A stretch of DNA of 64,000 bases from Lysobacteraceae bacterium (GTDB lineage: Bacteria; Pseudomonadota; Gammaproteobacteria; Xanthomonadales; Xanthomonadaceae), in the NCBI GenBank assembly GCA_004297225.1, contig SCUI01000008.1, positions 1-64,000 on the forward strand, in the 5' to 3' direction. This document shows, in pieces, positions 56,730 to 64,000 of the stretch. The stretch's first letter is position 1. Every line of letters starts with the position of its first letter. Under the pieces are notes generated by a model that was given only the letters and a program-made list of their open reading frames with translations, was not told the DNA's origin and ran no database searches. Made by a program: the position numbers and the translations under genes.

Positions 56730-56755
56730 AAAAACCCCGCTCCGGCGGGGTTTTT
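56730..56755 (+). terminator. rho-independent terminator of rpsB-tsf
   Basis: A stem of ccccgc (56735-56740) and gcggggt (56745-56751) with a tccg loop is flanked by a run of A on one side and TTTTT on the other. It begins 20 bases after the tsf stop and precedes the two inverted-repeat elements that separate tsf from pyrH. Confidence 0.88.
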
Positions 56756-56778
56756 CTTTTGGTGGTGCGAGAAGCGGC

Positions 56779-56870
56779 GGGAGCCGTGGCCCTCCGGGGC
56801 GAATGTCCCCCGGCATCCGCCTGCGGCGGCTGCCTCCTCCTTGATTTCGCCCTGGAGGCCCCCGACTCCC
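56779..56870 (-). repeat. inverted-repeat element with conserved core, copy C
   Basis: Arms at 56779-56802 and 56847-56870 are 24 bases long and complementary at 20 of 24 positions, plus one G-T pair. On the minus strand the core begins aatcaaggaggagg and ends gggggacat and is almost identical to copy A (13098-13192). It lies on the opposite strand to copy B, 37 bases away, between the tsf terminator and pyrH. The imperfect arms may mark decay. Confidence 0.8.
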
Positions 56871-56907
56871 GGCGCTCCCCACCGGTTCGCGAAAAATCCT
56901 CGCCAAG

Positions 56908-57003
56908 CCGGGTGGGGGTGGCCCATGACGCGAAATAAAGGAGGAGGTGGCGGCCAAAGGCCGTCACCGGGGGACATTCGCGTCATGGGCCACCCCCACC
57001 CGG
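56908..57003 (+). repeat. inverted-repeat element with conserved core, copy B
   Basis: Arms at 56908-56933 and 56978-57003 are perfect 26-base reverse complements. The core (56934-56977) begins aataaaggaggagg and ends gggggacat, with an inner stem ggtg-cacc and cggcc-ggccg. The middle parts of the arms differ from copy A, yet stay fully complementary. It lies upstream of pyrH and may be included in its 5' leader, depending on the promoter. Confidence 0.85.
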
Positions 57004-57085
57004 CGCCCGCGATGACAAGAACAGCGAACCAGCGATGACAACGGCCTCCGTTACAATCACTGCGATCCCCGCCCGGAGCCAGCCC

Positions 57086-57814
57086 ATGTCGCAGCTTGCC
57101 TATCGCCGTGTCCTGCTCAAGCTGTCCGGCGAGGCGCTGATGGGCGACGAGGACTACGGAATCGATCCCAAGGTCATCGCCCGCCTCGCCCGCGAAGTGA
57201 TCGAAGCGCGCGACGCCGGCGCCGAGATCGCCCTGGTGATCGGCGGCGGCAACATCTTCCGCGGCGCCGGCCTCGCCGCCGGCGGCATGGACCGGGTCAC
57301 CGGCGACCAGATGGGCATGCTCGCGACCGTGATCAACGCCCTGGCGATGCAGGACGCGCTGGAGAAGCTCGGCGGCAAGGCCCGGGTGATGAGCGCGCTG
57401 AAGATCAATGACGTCTGCGAGGACTACATCCGTCGCCGCGCCATCCGCCACCTCGAGAAGGGCCGGCTGGTGATCTTCGCCGCCGGCACCGGCAATCCGT
57501 TCTTCACCACCGACTCGGGCGCTGCGCTGCGCGCGATCGAGATCGGCGCCGACCTGCTGCTGAAGGCGACCAAGGTCGACGGCGTCTACGACAAGGACCC
57601 GAAGAAATACCCCGATGCCAAGCGCTACGATCGGCTGAGCTACGACGAGGTCATCGCCCGCGACCTGCAGGTGATGGATACCGCCGCGTTCGCGCTGGCG
57701 CGCGACAGCGAACTGCCGCTGCGCGTGTTCGACATGTCGCAGCCCGGGACGCTGCTGAAGATCCTGCGCGGGGAAGAGATCGGGACGCTGGTGCAGGGGC
57801 GCGGCCCGCATTAG
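57086..57814 (+). CDS. pyrH: UMP kinase
   Basis: The product (242 residues) is a hexameric amino-acid kinase-fold UMP kinase. It has [14 protein letters not shown] at the N-terminus, the GGGNIFRG glycine loop, [23 protein letters not shown], and [27 protein letters not shown] near the C-terminal half. It makes UDP from UMP and ATP. ATG at 57086 has GGAG 8 bases upstream and fits the homologues; an earlier in-frame ATG at 57035 would add a non-conserved extension. A TACAAT box at 57052-57057 may be a -10, but no -35 is clear. A short palindromic repeat follows its stop. Confidence 0.95.
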   Translation: MSQLAYRRVLLKLSGEALMGDEDYGIDPKVIARLAREVIEARDAGAEIALVIGGGNIFRGAGLAAGGMDRVTGDQMGMLATVINALAMQDALEKLGGKARVMSALKINDVCEDYIRRRAIRHLEKGRLVIFAAGTGNPFFTTDSGAALRAIEIGADLLLKATKVDGVYDKDPKKYPDAKRYDRLSYDEVIARDLQVMDTAAFALARDSELPLRVFDMSQPGTLLKILRGEEIGTLVQGRGPH

Positions 57815-57840
57815 TCGCGGCTTGCGCCGCTCCCACAAGG
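57814..57840 (+). repeat. short palindromic repeat, GTGGGAGCGGC type, copy 2
   Basis: It matches the unit at 7524-7550 at 26 of 27 positions and in the same orientation, with the inverted repeat gcggc-ttgc-gccgc followed by tcccacaagg. It lies between pyrH and the CDF transporter gene, and its first base is the last base of the pyrH stop codon. Confidence 0.75.
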
Positions 57841-57855
57841 CAGAGATTCCGGGCA

Positions 57856-58758
57856 ATGCACGGGTACGACCATTTCCACGGGCATGCGACGCGATCGTTC
57901 GCGATCGTGACCCTGGGCAACCTCGCCTACACGATCCTGGAGGCGGGCTACGGTTTCGCCACCGATTCGCTGGCCCTGCTGTCCGACGCGCTGCACAACC
58001 TCGGCGACGTGCTCGGCCTGGGCCTGGCCTGGGGCGCGGCCGTGCTCGCGCGGCGCCTGCCGACCGAGCGCCACACCTACGGCTGGCGCCGCGCCACCCT
58101 GCTCTCGCCGCTGGCGAACGCGCTGCTGCTGGTCCTGTTCGCCGGCGCGCTGGCGTGGGAGGCCGTGCGCCGCCTCGACGCGCCGCCGCAGATCCCGGCG
58201 ATGCCGGTGATCGTGGTCGCGGCGATCGGCATCGCGGTGAACCTGGGCGGTGCCTGGCTGATGCGCGGCGGCCACGGCGAGGACCTCAACCGGCGCGGCG
58301 CGTTCCTGCACCTGGTGGCGGACGCAGGCGTGTCGCTGGCGGCGGTGATGGCGGGCATCGGCATGTTGCGGCTGGGCTGGGAATGGCTGGATCCGGCGAC
58401 CGCGCTGCTGGTCGGCGCGGTGGTGGCGATCAGCGCGTTCGGGCTGCTGCGCGACGCCTTCAACGCGGCGATGGACGCCGTGCCGCCAGCCCTGGACCAG
58501 GCCGAGGTGGAGGCCTGGCTCGGCGCGCAGGAAGGCGTCAGCGCCGTCCACCACCTGCACATCTGGTCGCTGGGCGCGGGCGAAGTGGCGATGACCGCGC
58601 ACCTGGTCCGCAATGGCCCGGGCGGCCACGATGCGTTCCTCGACCGGATCCACCAGGGGCTGGACGAGTCGTTCGGCATCAACCACCCGACCCTGCAGGT
58701 GGAATTCGGCGAGCGCTGCGGGCACGACCAGCACGACCGCGCCCCGCACGCCCATTAG
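57856..58758 (+). CDS. cation diffusion facilitator (CDF) metal transporter
   Basis: The product (300 residues) has six membrane helices and the CDF metal-site motifs: LLSDALHNLGDVLGLGLA (the D-x-x-x-D pattern in helix 2) and HLVADAGVSLAAV (H-x-x-x-D in helix 5). A cytoplasmic C-terminal domain contains HHLHIWSLG and ends in a His-rich tail. It exports divalent metals such as zinc or cobalt by proton antiport. It interrupts the usual pyrH-frr adjacency, sits after a short repeat, and may be a lineage-specific insertion. Confidence 0.9.
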   Translation: MHGYDHFHGHATRSFAIVTLGNLAYTILEAGYGFATDSLALLSDALHNLGDVLGLGLAWGAAVLARRLPTERHTYGWRRATLLSPLANALLLVLFAGALAWEAVRRLDAPPQIPAMPVIVVAAIGIAVNLGGAWLMRGGHGEDLNRRGAFLHLVADAGVSLAAVMAGIGMLRLGWEWLDPATALLVGAVVAISAFGLLRDAFNAAMDAVPPALDQAEVEAWLGAQEGVSAVHHLHIWSLGAGEVAMTAHLVRNGPGGHDAFLDRIHQGLDESFGINHPTLQVEFGERCGHDQHDRAPHAH

Positions 58759-58838
58759 CCCAGGCCCATTGGCCGCGGGTCCTGCCGCGGGCGTCGTTCG
58801 CTATACTCCGTGGGCTAAGCAGAATGGCCGGAGCCGCG

Positions 58839-59396
58839 ATGATCAACGACATCCTTTCAGACGCGCAGGCGCGCATGGCCAAGAGCATCGACGCGCTGCG
58901 CCATACCCTGGTCAAGGTCCGCACCGGGCGCGCCTCGACCGCGCTGGTCGAGCACATCAAGGTCAACTACTACGGCTCCGACGTGCCGCTTTCGCAGGTG
59001 GCCAGCGTCGCCGTGGCCGATGCCCGTTCGCTGGTGATCACGCCCTGGGAAAAGCAGATCGTCGGCGCGGTCGAGAAGGCGATCCTCGGATCCGACCTGG
59101 GCCTGACCCCGAACACCGCCGGCACCGTGATCCGGCTGAACCTGCCGGCCCTCACCGAGGAGCGCCGCAAGGAACTGTCCAAGGTCGTGCACGGCGAGGG
59201 CGAGGACGCGAAGGTCGCGATCCGCAACATCCGCCGCGACGCCAACCAGCAGGTCAAGGAGCTGCTGAAGGACAAGCAGATCAGCGAGGACGAGGCTGCG
59301 CGCAGCGAAGGCGAAATCCAGAAGGTCACGGACAAGGCGATCAAGGACGTCGACGACGTGGTCAAGGGCAAGGAACAGGAACTGATGGCGGTCTGA
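58839..59396 (+). CDS. frr: ribosome recycling factor
   Basis: The product (185 residues, exactly the family length) has the RRF opening MINDILSDAQARMAKSIDALRHTLVKVRTGRAS, a middle SQVASVAVADARSLVITPWEK and the three-helix-bundle end RNIRRDANQQVKELLKDKQISEDEA. RRF with EF-G splits post-termination ribosomes. GGAG lies 5 bases upstream of ATG 58839. A TATACT box at 58802-58807 may be a -10, but no good -35 accompanies it. Confidence 0.97.
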   Translation: MINDILSDAQARMAKSIDALRHTLVKVRTGRASTALVEHIKVNYYGSDVPLSQVASVAVADARSLVITPWEKQIVGAVEKAILGSDLGLTPNTAGTVIRLNLPALTEERRKELSKVVHGEGEDAKVAIRNIRRDANQQVKELLKDKQISEDEAARSEGEIQKVTDKAIKDVDDVVKGKEQELMAV

Positions 59397-59407
59397 CCGC
59401 CGCCTGC

Positions 59408-60169
59408 ATGGCCACTCCGCCGCCCGAGCCGGGCCGTATTCCCCGCCACCTCGCCGTGATCATGGACGGCAACGGGCGCTGGGCGCAGCAGCGCCATCGC
59501 CCGCGCGCCATCGGCCACCGCGCCGGCGCCCGCGCGGTCAACCTGTGCATCGATTTCTGCCTGGAAAAAGGCATCGGCGCGCTGACCGTGTTCGCGTTCT
59601 CCAGCGAGAACTGGGGCCGTCCGGAGGACGAGGTCGGCGCGCTGATGAAGCTGTTCATGAACGCGCTGGAGCGCGAGGTCGCCGAACTGCACCGGCGCGG
59701 CGTGCGCATCGCCTTCATCGGCGAGCGCGAGCGTTTCGCCAGCGCGATCCGCGCGCGCATGGACCAGGCGGAGGCGCTGACCGCGGGCAACACCCGGCTG
59801 GCGCTGAACATCGCCGCCAGTTACGGCGGCCGCCAGGACATCGCCGCGGCCGCGCGCTCGCTGGCCGAGGACGTCGCCGCCGGGCGCCTGCGGCCGGAAC
59901 AGATCGACGAGGCCCTGTTCGGCAGCCGGGTGGCGCTCTCCGGCCTGCCGGCCCCGGACCTGTTCATCCGCACCGGGGGCGACTGCCGCATCAGCAACTT
60001 CCTGCTCTGGCAGCTGGCCTACACCGAGCTCTGGTTCACCGAGACATTGTGGCCCGCGCTGGATGCGGCGACACTGCAGCGCGCGCTCGACGACTACGCC
60101 AGCCGCGAACGCCGCTTCGGGCTCACCGGGGCACAGGTGGCCGGCCCCCAGCACGAGGTTTCCGCATGA
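59408..60169 (+). CDS. uppS: undecaprenyl diphosphate synthase (cis-prenyltransferase)
   Basis: The product (253 residues) has the UppS motifs [16 protein letters not shown] (catalytic Asp-Gly-Asn), [63 protein letters not shown]. It condenses isopentenyl diphosphate units to make the C55 carrier for cell-wall precursors. It starts 11 bases after frr and ends with ATGA overlap of cdsA. Confidence 0.96.
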   Translation: MATPPPEPGRIPRHLAVIMDGNGRWAQQRHRPRAIGHRAGARAVNLCIDFCLEKGIGALTVFAFSSENWGRPEDEVGALMKLFMNALEREVAELHRRGVRIAFIGERERFASAIRARMDQAEALTAGNTRLALNIAASYGGRQDIAAAARSLAEDVAAGRLRPEQIDEALFGSRVALSGLPAPDLFIRTGGDCRISNFLLWQLAYTELWFTETLWPALDAATLQRALDDYASRERRFGLTGAQVAGPQHEVSA

Positions 60170-61005
60170 CCCGCACGCGCGTGATCGCGGCGCTGATCCT
60201 GACCCCGATCGCGATCGCCGCGATCCTGCTGTTGCCCACTCCGTGGATGCTGGCGCTGGCCGCCATCGTGTTCCTGGGCGGACTGTGGGAGTGGTTCCGG
60301 CTGGCCGACATCGAGGACACCCTGGCGCGCACCGTGCTGCTGGTGGTGAACCTGGCGCTGATGGTCGCGATCGTCTGGGGATCGCGCACCAGCCAGGGCT
60401 TCAGCTTCGTGCTGCTGCAGGTGATGACGATCGTCGGCGTGGTCTGGTGGCTGCTCGCGCTGCTCTGGCTACGGCATTTCGAATTCGGCGCCGACCATGC
60501 CGCGACCCACGCGCGGGTGTTCAAGCTCGCGGCGGGAACGCTGGCGATCGTGCCGGCCTGGTGCGCGCTGGGCTTCCTGCACGGCAGCGAGGCCGGCGGC
60601 CACCGCTGGCTGTTCGTCGCGCTGGCGATCGTCTGGGCGGCGGACTCGGGGGCCTATTTCGCCGGCCGCCATTTCGGCAAGCGCAAGCTCTCGCCGCGGA
60701 TCAGCCCGAACAAGACCGTCGAAGGCCTGCTGGGCGGCCTGGTGTGCGGCCTCGCGGTCGCCCTCGCCTTCGCGCCGTTCGCCGGCGCGCGGCTGGGCGA
60801 ACTGCCGCTGGTGGCGCTGGCGGCCTTCGCCGCCGTGTTGTTCTCGGTGGTCGGCGACCTGTTCGAAAGCATGCTCAAGCGCCATGTCGGCGCCAAGGAT
60901 TCGGGGGCGCTGATCCCCGGCCATGGCGGCATCCTCGACCGCATCGACGGCGTCATCGCCGCGCTTCCCGTGTTCACGCTGGCCAAGGCCTGGCTCGGGT
61001 TCTGA
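60166..61005 (+). CDS. cdsA: phosphatidate cytidylyltransferase
   Basis: The product (279 residues) is a polytopic membrane protein with about eight helices and the CdsA signature [29 protein letters not shown](I) then LDRIDG near the C-terminus, together with [12 protein letters not shown]. It makes CDP-diacylglycerol from phosphatidate and CTP, the branch point for phospholipids. The start overlaps uppS by ATGA, and dxr follows after 2 bases. Confidence 0.96.
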   Translation: MTRTRVIAALILTPIAIAAILLLPTPWMLALAAIVFLGGLWEWFRLADIEDTLARTVLLVVNLALMVAIVWGSRTSQGFSFVLLQVMTIVGVVWWLLALLWLRHFEFGADHAATHARVFKLAAGTLAIVPAWCALGFLHGSEAGGHRWLFVALAIVWAADSGAYFAGRHFGKRKLSPRISPNKTVEGLLGGLVCGLAVALAFAPFAGARLGELPLVALAAFAAVLFSVVGDLFESMLKRHVGAKDSGALIPGHGGILDRIDGVIAALPVFTLAKAWLGF

Positions 61006-61007
61006 GC

Positions 61008-62204
61008 ATGGCCGAGGCAGGCAACGCAGGCGTCGTGGTGCGGCAGGTCGCCGTGCTGGGCGCGACCGGATCGATCGGGTCCTCGACCCTGGACGTCATT
61101 GCCCGCCACCCCGACCGGCTGCGCGCCAGCGTCCTGGCCGCGGGTCGGCGGGTCGACGCGCTGCTGGCGCTGTGCCGCGAACATCGACCCGACCACGCGG
61201 TGGTCGCCGACGCCACTGCGTACGCCGCGCTCCGCGACGGCCTGCGCGACGCCGGCTTGCCGACCCGCGCGCATTGCGGCGGCGAGGCACTGCAGGCGCT
61301 GGTCGCCGGCGAGGCCTGCGACACCGTGGTCGCCGCGATCGTCGGTGCCGCCGGCCTGCCCAGCACCCTGGCTGCCGCCCGCGCCGGCAAGCGCCTGCTG
61401 CTGGCCAACAAGGAGTCGCTGGTGCTGGCCGGCGACCTGCTCACCCGCGCAGCGCGCGAAGGCGGCGCCCGGGTGGTGCCGATCGACAGCGAACACAACG
61501 CCATTTTCCAGTGCCTGGGGGCCGGGAACAGCGGGCTGGCACGGATCGTGTTGACGGCCTCGGGCGGTCCGTTCCGCGGGCGGACGCGTGCGTCCCTGGC
61601 CACTGTCACCCCGGCCGAGGCGGTCCGCCACCCGAAGTGGTCGATGGGCCCGAAGATCTCGGTGGATTCGGCGACGCTGATGAACAAGGGCCTGGAGGTG
61701 ATTGAAGCCCACCACCTGTTCGGCCTGCCCGGCGAGCGCATCGGCGTGCTGGTGCATCCGCAGAGCCTGGTCCATTCGCTGGTCGAATTCGTCGACGGCT
61801 CCACCCTGGCCCAGCTCGGCCTGCCGGACATGCGCACCGCGCTGGCGGTCGGCCTGGGCTGGCCGGAACGGATCGCCTCGGGTGTCGCGGGGCTGGACCT
61901 GCTGCAGCACGGCCGCCTGGATTTCGAAGCGCCGGACCTGGACGCCTTTCCGTGCCTGGCGCTGGCCTACCAGGCGCTTGCCGCCGGCGGCACCGCCCCG
62001 GCGGTGCTCAACGCCGCCAATGAAGTCGCGGTTTCATCCTTCCTTCAGGGTCGCACCCCTTTCCTCGGGATTCCCGCCCTGGTCGAGAATTGCCTGGCCG
62101 CCCTGCCCGCCACCGCCGATCCCGACCTCGAGACGCTGCTCGCGGCCGACGCGGCCGCGCGCGAGTATGCGCAACGGCGTGTCGCCGCCGGGGCTTTCGC
62201 ATGA
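61008..62204 (+). CDS. dxr: 1-deoxy-D-xylulose-5-phosphate reductoisomerase
   Basis: The product (398 residues) has an NADPH-binding motif [14 protein letters not shown] (about 19-32), [13 protein letters not shown], the active-site region [22 protein letters not shown], and the metal-binding [30 protein letters not shown]. It makes MEP in isoprenoid synthesis, feeding UppS upstream. It starts 2 bases after cdsA and its stop overlaps rseP by ATGA. Confidence 0.96.
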   Translation: MAEAGNAGVVVRQVAVLGATGSIGSSTLDVIARHPDRLRASVLAAGRRVDALLALCREHRPDHAVVADATAYAALRDGLRDAGLPTRAHCGGEALQALVAGEACDTVVAAIVGAAGLPSTLAAARAGKRLLLANKESLVLAGDLLTRAAREGGARVVPIDSEHNAIFQCLGAGNSGLARIVLTASGGPFRGRTRASLATVTPAEAVRHPKWSMGPKISVDSATLMNKGLEVIEAHHLFGLPGERIGVLVHPQSLVHSLVEFVDGSTLAQLGLPDMRTALAVGLGWPERIASGVAGLDLLQHGRLDFEAPDLDAFPCLALAYQALAAGGTAPAVLNAANEVAVSSFLQGRTPFLGIPALVENCLAALPATADPDLETLLAADAAAREYAQRRVAAGAFA

Positions 62205-63550
62205 GCACGTTCCTGGGTTCGGTGTGGTGGATGATCGTCAGCCTCGGCGTGCTGGTGACCTTCCACGAGTTCGGCCATTACTGGGTCGCGCGCCGCTGCG
62301 GCGTGCGCGTGCTGCGGTTCTCGGTCGGCTTCGGCAAGCCGCTGTGGCTGCGACGCGGCCGCGACGGCACCGAATACGCGATCGCCGCGATCCCGCTGGG
62401 CGGCTACGTGCGGATGCTCGACGAGCGCGAGGGCGAGGTGGCGGCGGTCGAGGCGCCGCAGGCGTTCAACCGGCAACCGGTGTTCCGCCGCATCGCGATC
62501 GTCGCCGCGGGCCCGCTGGCGAACCTGCTGCTGTGCGTCGCCCTGCTCTGGGGCATGTTCGTGATCGGGCGCCCGGACTACGCGCCAGTGGTCGGCCATG
62601 CCGACGGGATCGCCGCCAGTGCCGGCCTGGAGCGTGGCGACACGCTGCTGGCGGTGGGTGACGTCGCCACCCCGACCTGGAGCGATGCAGCGATGGCACT
62701 GGTCGCCGCGGCGATGGACCGCCGCGACGTCACCGTGGCGGTGCGCACGGCCGAGGGCGCGGAGGCGCGGCGCGAACTGCGCCTGTCGCGCCTGCCGGCG
62801 TCGCTGGACCAGCCGCGGGCCTTCGCGTCGATCGGGTTGACGCCACGGCACCAGCTGCTGCCGGCGAACGTGGGCCGGGTCGCGCCCGGCAGCGCCGCCT
62901 GGGGCGTGCTGGCCGAGGGCGACAAAGTCACCGCGATCGACGGGTTGCCGGTCGCCAGCTTCGACGAGATCGGGCCACGGGTGCAGGCGGTCGGCGGTCG
63001 CGAGGCGATGGTCGAGGTCGAGCGAGACGGCGATCGCCTGGCGCTGGCGATCACCCCCGGCCGGCGCCTGGACGCCGATGGCGAACCCTACTGGGCGCTG
63101 GGAATCAGCCCCGCGCCGGCACCGATGCCCGATCACGACGCCACCCTGGAACACGGCCCGGTCGCGGCACTGCCGGCGGCCCTGCGCGAGACCTGGAAGC
63201 TCACGGGCGATTCGGTGGCGATGATCGGGCGCCTGCTCACGGGACGCGCCTCGGTCGAGAACGTTTCCGGCCCGATCACCATCGCGCGTTACGCCAATGC
63301 GTCGGCCAACCTGGGCCCGGCGTGGTTCCTGAACTTCCTCGCGCTGCTTTCGCTGAGCCTGGCGATCATCAACCTGCTGCCCATCCCCGTCTTGGACGGG
63401 GGGCACCTGCTGTATTACCTTATCGAGCTGGTCAAGGGCAGCCCGTTGAGCGAGCGGGCGATGGCCGCCGGGCAGTACATCGGCCTGGCCCTGCTCGCGG
63501 GCCTGATGGGCCTGGCGTTCTACAACGACTTCCTGCAGTTGCTGCGTTGA
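62201..63550 (+). CDS. rseP: site-2 protease RseP
   Basis: The product (449 residues) has the zinc motif [12 protein letters not shown] (H-E-x-x-H) in the first helix and the third ligand Asp in [14 protein letters not shown] near the C-terminus. Two PDZ domains lie between (about 120-190 and 200-290), and further membrane helices complete it. It cleaves the RseA-like anti-sigma factor in the membrane, releasing RpoE. The substrate is encoded far upstream at 19364-20215. The start overlaps dxr by ATGA, and bamA follows after 29 bases. Confidence 0.95.
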   Translation: MSTFLGSVWWMIVSLGVLVTFHEFGHYWVARRCGVRVLRFSVGFGKPLWLRRGRDGTEYAIAAIPLGGYVRMLDEREGEVAAVEAPQAFNRQPVFRRIAIVAAGPLANLLLCVALLWGMFVIGRPDYAPVVGHADGIAASAGLERGDTLLAVGDVATPTWSDAAMALVAAAMDRRDVTVAVRTAEGAEARRELRLSRLPASLDQPRAFASIGLTPRHQLLPANVGRVAPGSAAWGVLAEGDKVTAIDGLPVASFDEIGPRVQAVGGREAMVEVERDGDRLALAITPGRRLDADGEPYWALGISPAPAPMPDHDATLEHGPVAALPAALRETWKLTGDSVAMIGRLLTGRASVENVSGPITIARYANASANLGPAWFLNFLALLSLSLAIINLLPIPVLDGGHLLYYLIELVKGSPLSERAMAAGQYIGLALLAGLMGLAFYNDFLQLLR

Positions 63551-63579
63551 TCCGCGGCCGACCCCCAACCGGAACAGAC

Positions 63580-64000
63580 ATGACGCGACTCCCCCCACGC
63601 CGCTTGCTCGCCCTCGCACTGGCCACGGCGACGGCGACGGCCGCGCCCGCCGCCCTCGCCCAGACCGCCAGCCCGTTCGCCGCGCCCGCGGCAGTCCCGG
63701 CGGCGCCACCCGTTGCGCCGGCGCCCGGCGGCTTCGTCGTCGGCGACATCCGCATCGACGGCCTGCAGCGCATTTCGGCCGGCACGGTGTTCACCTACCT
63801 GCCGATCGAACGTGGCGACCGCGTCGACCACACGCGCATCGCCGCCGCGATCCGCGCGCTGTACAAGACCGGATTCTTCGAGGACGTGCGCATGGACCGC
63901 CAGGGCGACATCCTGGTGGTGACCGTGGCCGAGCGCCCGGCGATCAACAAGCTGACCCTGGTCGGCAACAAGGACATCAAGACCGAGGACCTGACCAAGG
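63580..64000 (+). CDS. bamA: outer-membrane protein assembly factor BamA (5' part, runs off the window)
   Basis: The 140 visible codons encode a signal peptide (about 1-28, LALALATATATAAPAALAQ), a Pro/Ala-rich stretch (about 30-50), and the start of POTRA domain 1 (GFVVGDIRIDGLQRISAGTVFTYLPIERG, then FEDVRMDRQGDILVVTVAERPAINKLTLVGNKDIK). BamA inserts beta-barrel proteins into the outer membrane. Its place after rseP is the conserved order. The Ala/Pro linker before POTRA1 is longer than in E. coli. Confidence 0.95.
   Translation, partial: MTRLPPRRLLALALATATATAAPAALAQTASPFAAPAAVPAAPPVAPAPGGFVVGDIRIDGLQRISAGTVFTYLPIERGDRVDHTRIAAAIRALYKTGFFEDVRMDRQGDILVVTVAERPAINKLTLVGNKDIKTEDLTK

Noticed and set aside
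58802..58807. TATACT as the frr promoter -10
   Set aside because: No -35 at a workable distance was seen, so it is mentioned only in the frr entry.

Overview
The window is chromosomal DNA from a high-GC gammaproteobacterium, most likely of the Xanthomonadaceae (Lysobacter/Luteimonas type). This rests on protein identities, on gene order (rpoE-rseA-mucD-lepA-lepB-DUF4845-rnc-era-recO; map-glnD-dapD-arsC-like-dapE; rpsB-tsf-pyrH-frr-uppS-cdsA-dxr-rseP-bamA) and on GTAG-headed REP palindromes known from Stenotrophomonas. Assignment is by recognition, not by search.

Layout. 1-2.2 kb is accessory DNA, visibly less GC-rich. It begins with the right end of an IS3-family element abutting half of an integron attC site, followed by an OsmC-like gene, a second attC-like half-site, a GST, a TspO protein and an ABM-fold monooxygenase. 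2.2-4.8 kb holds small conserved genes, a pyrimidine-dimer glycosylase and a polytopic membrane protein. 4.9-13 kb (mostly minus) holds a cold-shock gene, a nagZ-hpt-methylthioinosine phosphorylase operon, rlmD, a YdbL/YdbH pair and a REC-Hpt regulator. 12.3-20.9 kb is the minus-strand sigma-E and translation block ending in recO. 21-38 kb mixes a FadB-like enzyme, an RHS remnant, a GNAT protein, mfd, a pirin, rlmKL, an amidase, tesB, bpt and purT. 38.5-42.4 kb is a compact plus-strand unit (SPFH protein, ribbon-helix-helix protein, secreted hydrolase, PH-like membrane protein, M15 peptidase) behind a promoter that contains a tandem palindromic operator. 42.4-48.8 kb has parC, tpm, an MFS transporter and a membrane M28 peptidase. 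48.9-54.7 kb is the tightly overlapping map-glnD-dapD-arsC-like-dapE operon. 54.7-64 kb is the rpsB-to-bamA block, with a CDF metal transporter inserted.

How the genes work together. Envelope stress is well represented: RpoE, a long RseA-like anti-sigma factor, the periplasmic protease MucD, the site-2 protease RseP and the outer-membrane assembly factor BamA, with a sigma-E-type promoter in front of rpoE. Isoprenoid, phospholipid and cell-wall supply (dxr, uppS, cdsA, dapD, dapE, NagZ, an AmpD-type amidase, a VanY-type peptidase) is also dense. Hypoxanthine released by the methylthioinosine phosphorylase can be recaptured by the adjacent Hpt.

The most unusual feature is a family of about 92-96-nt elements (13098-13192, 56779-56870, 56908-57003). 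A conserved core sits between long arms. Two copies have perfect 25- and 26-bp arms of different sequence, so the changes are compensatory. I do not recognise this family. Two further short-repeat families (GTAG-type REP; a GTGGGAGCGGC-type palindrome) also occur. No rRNA, tRNA or CRISPR was recognised, and no gene-free stretch exceeds 300 bases.
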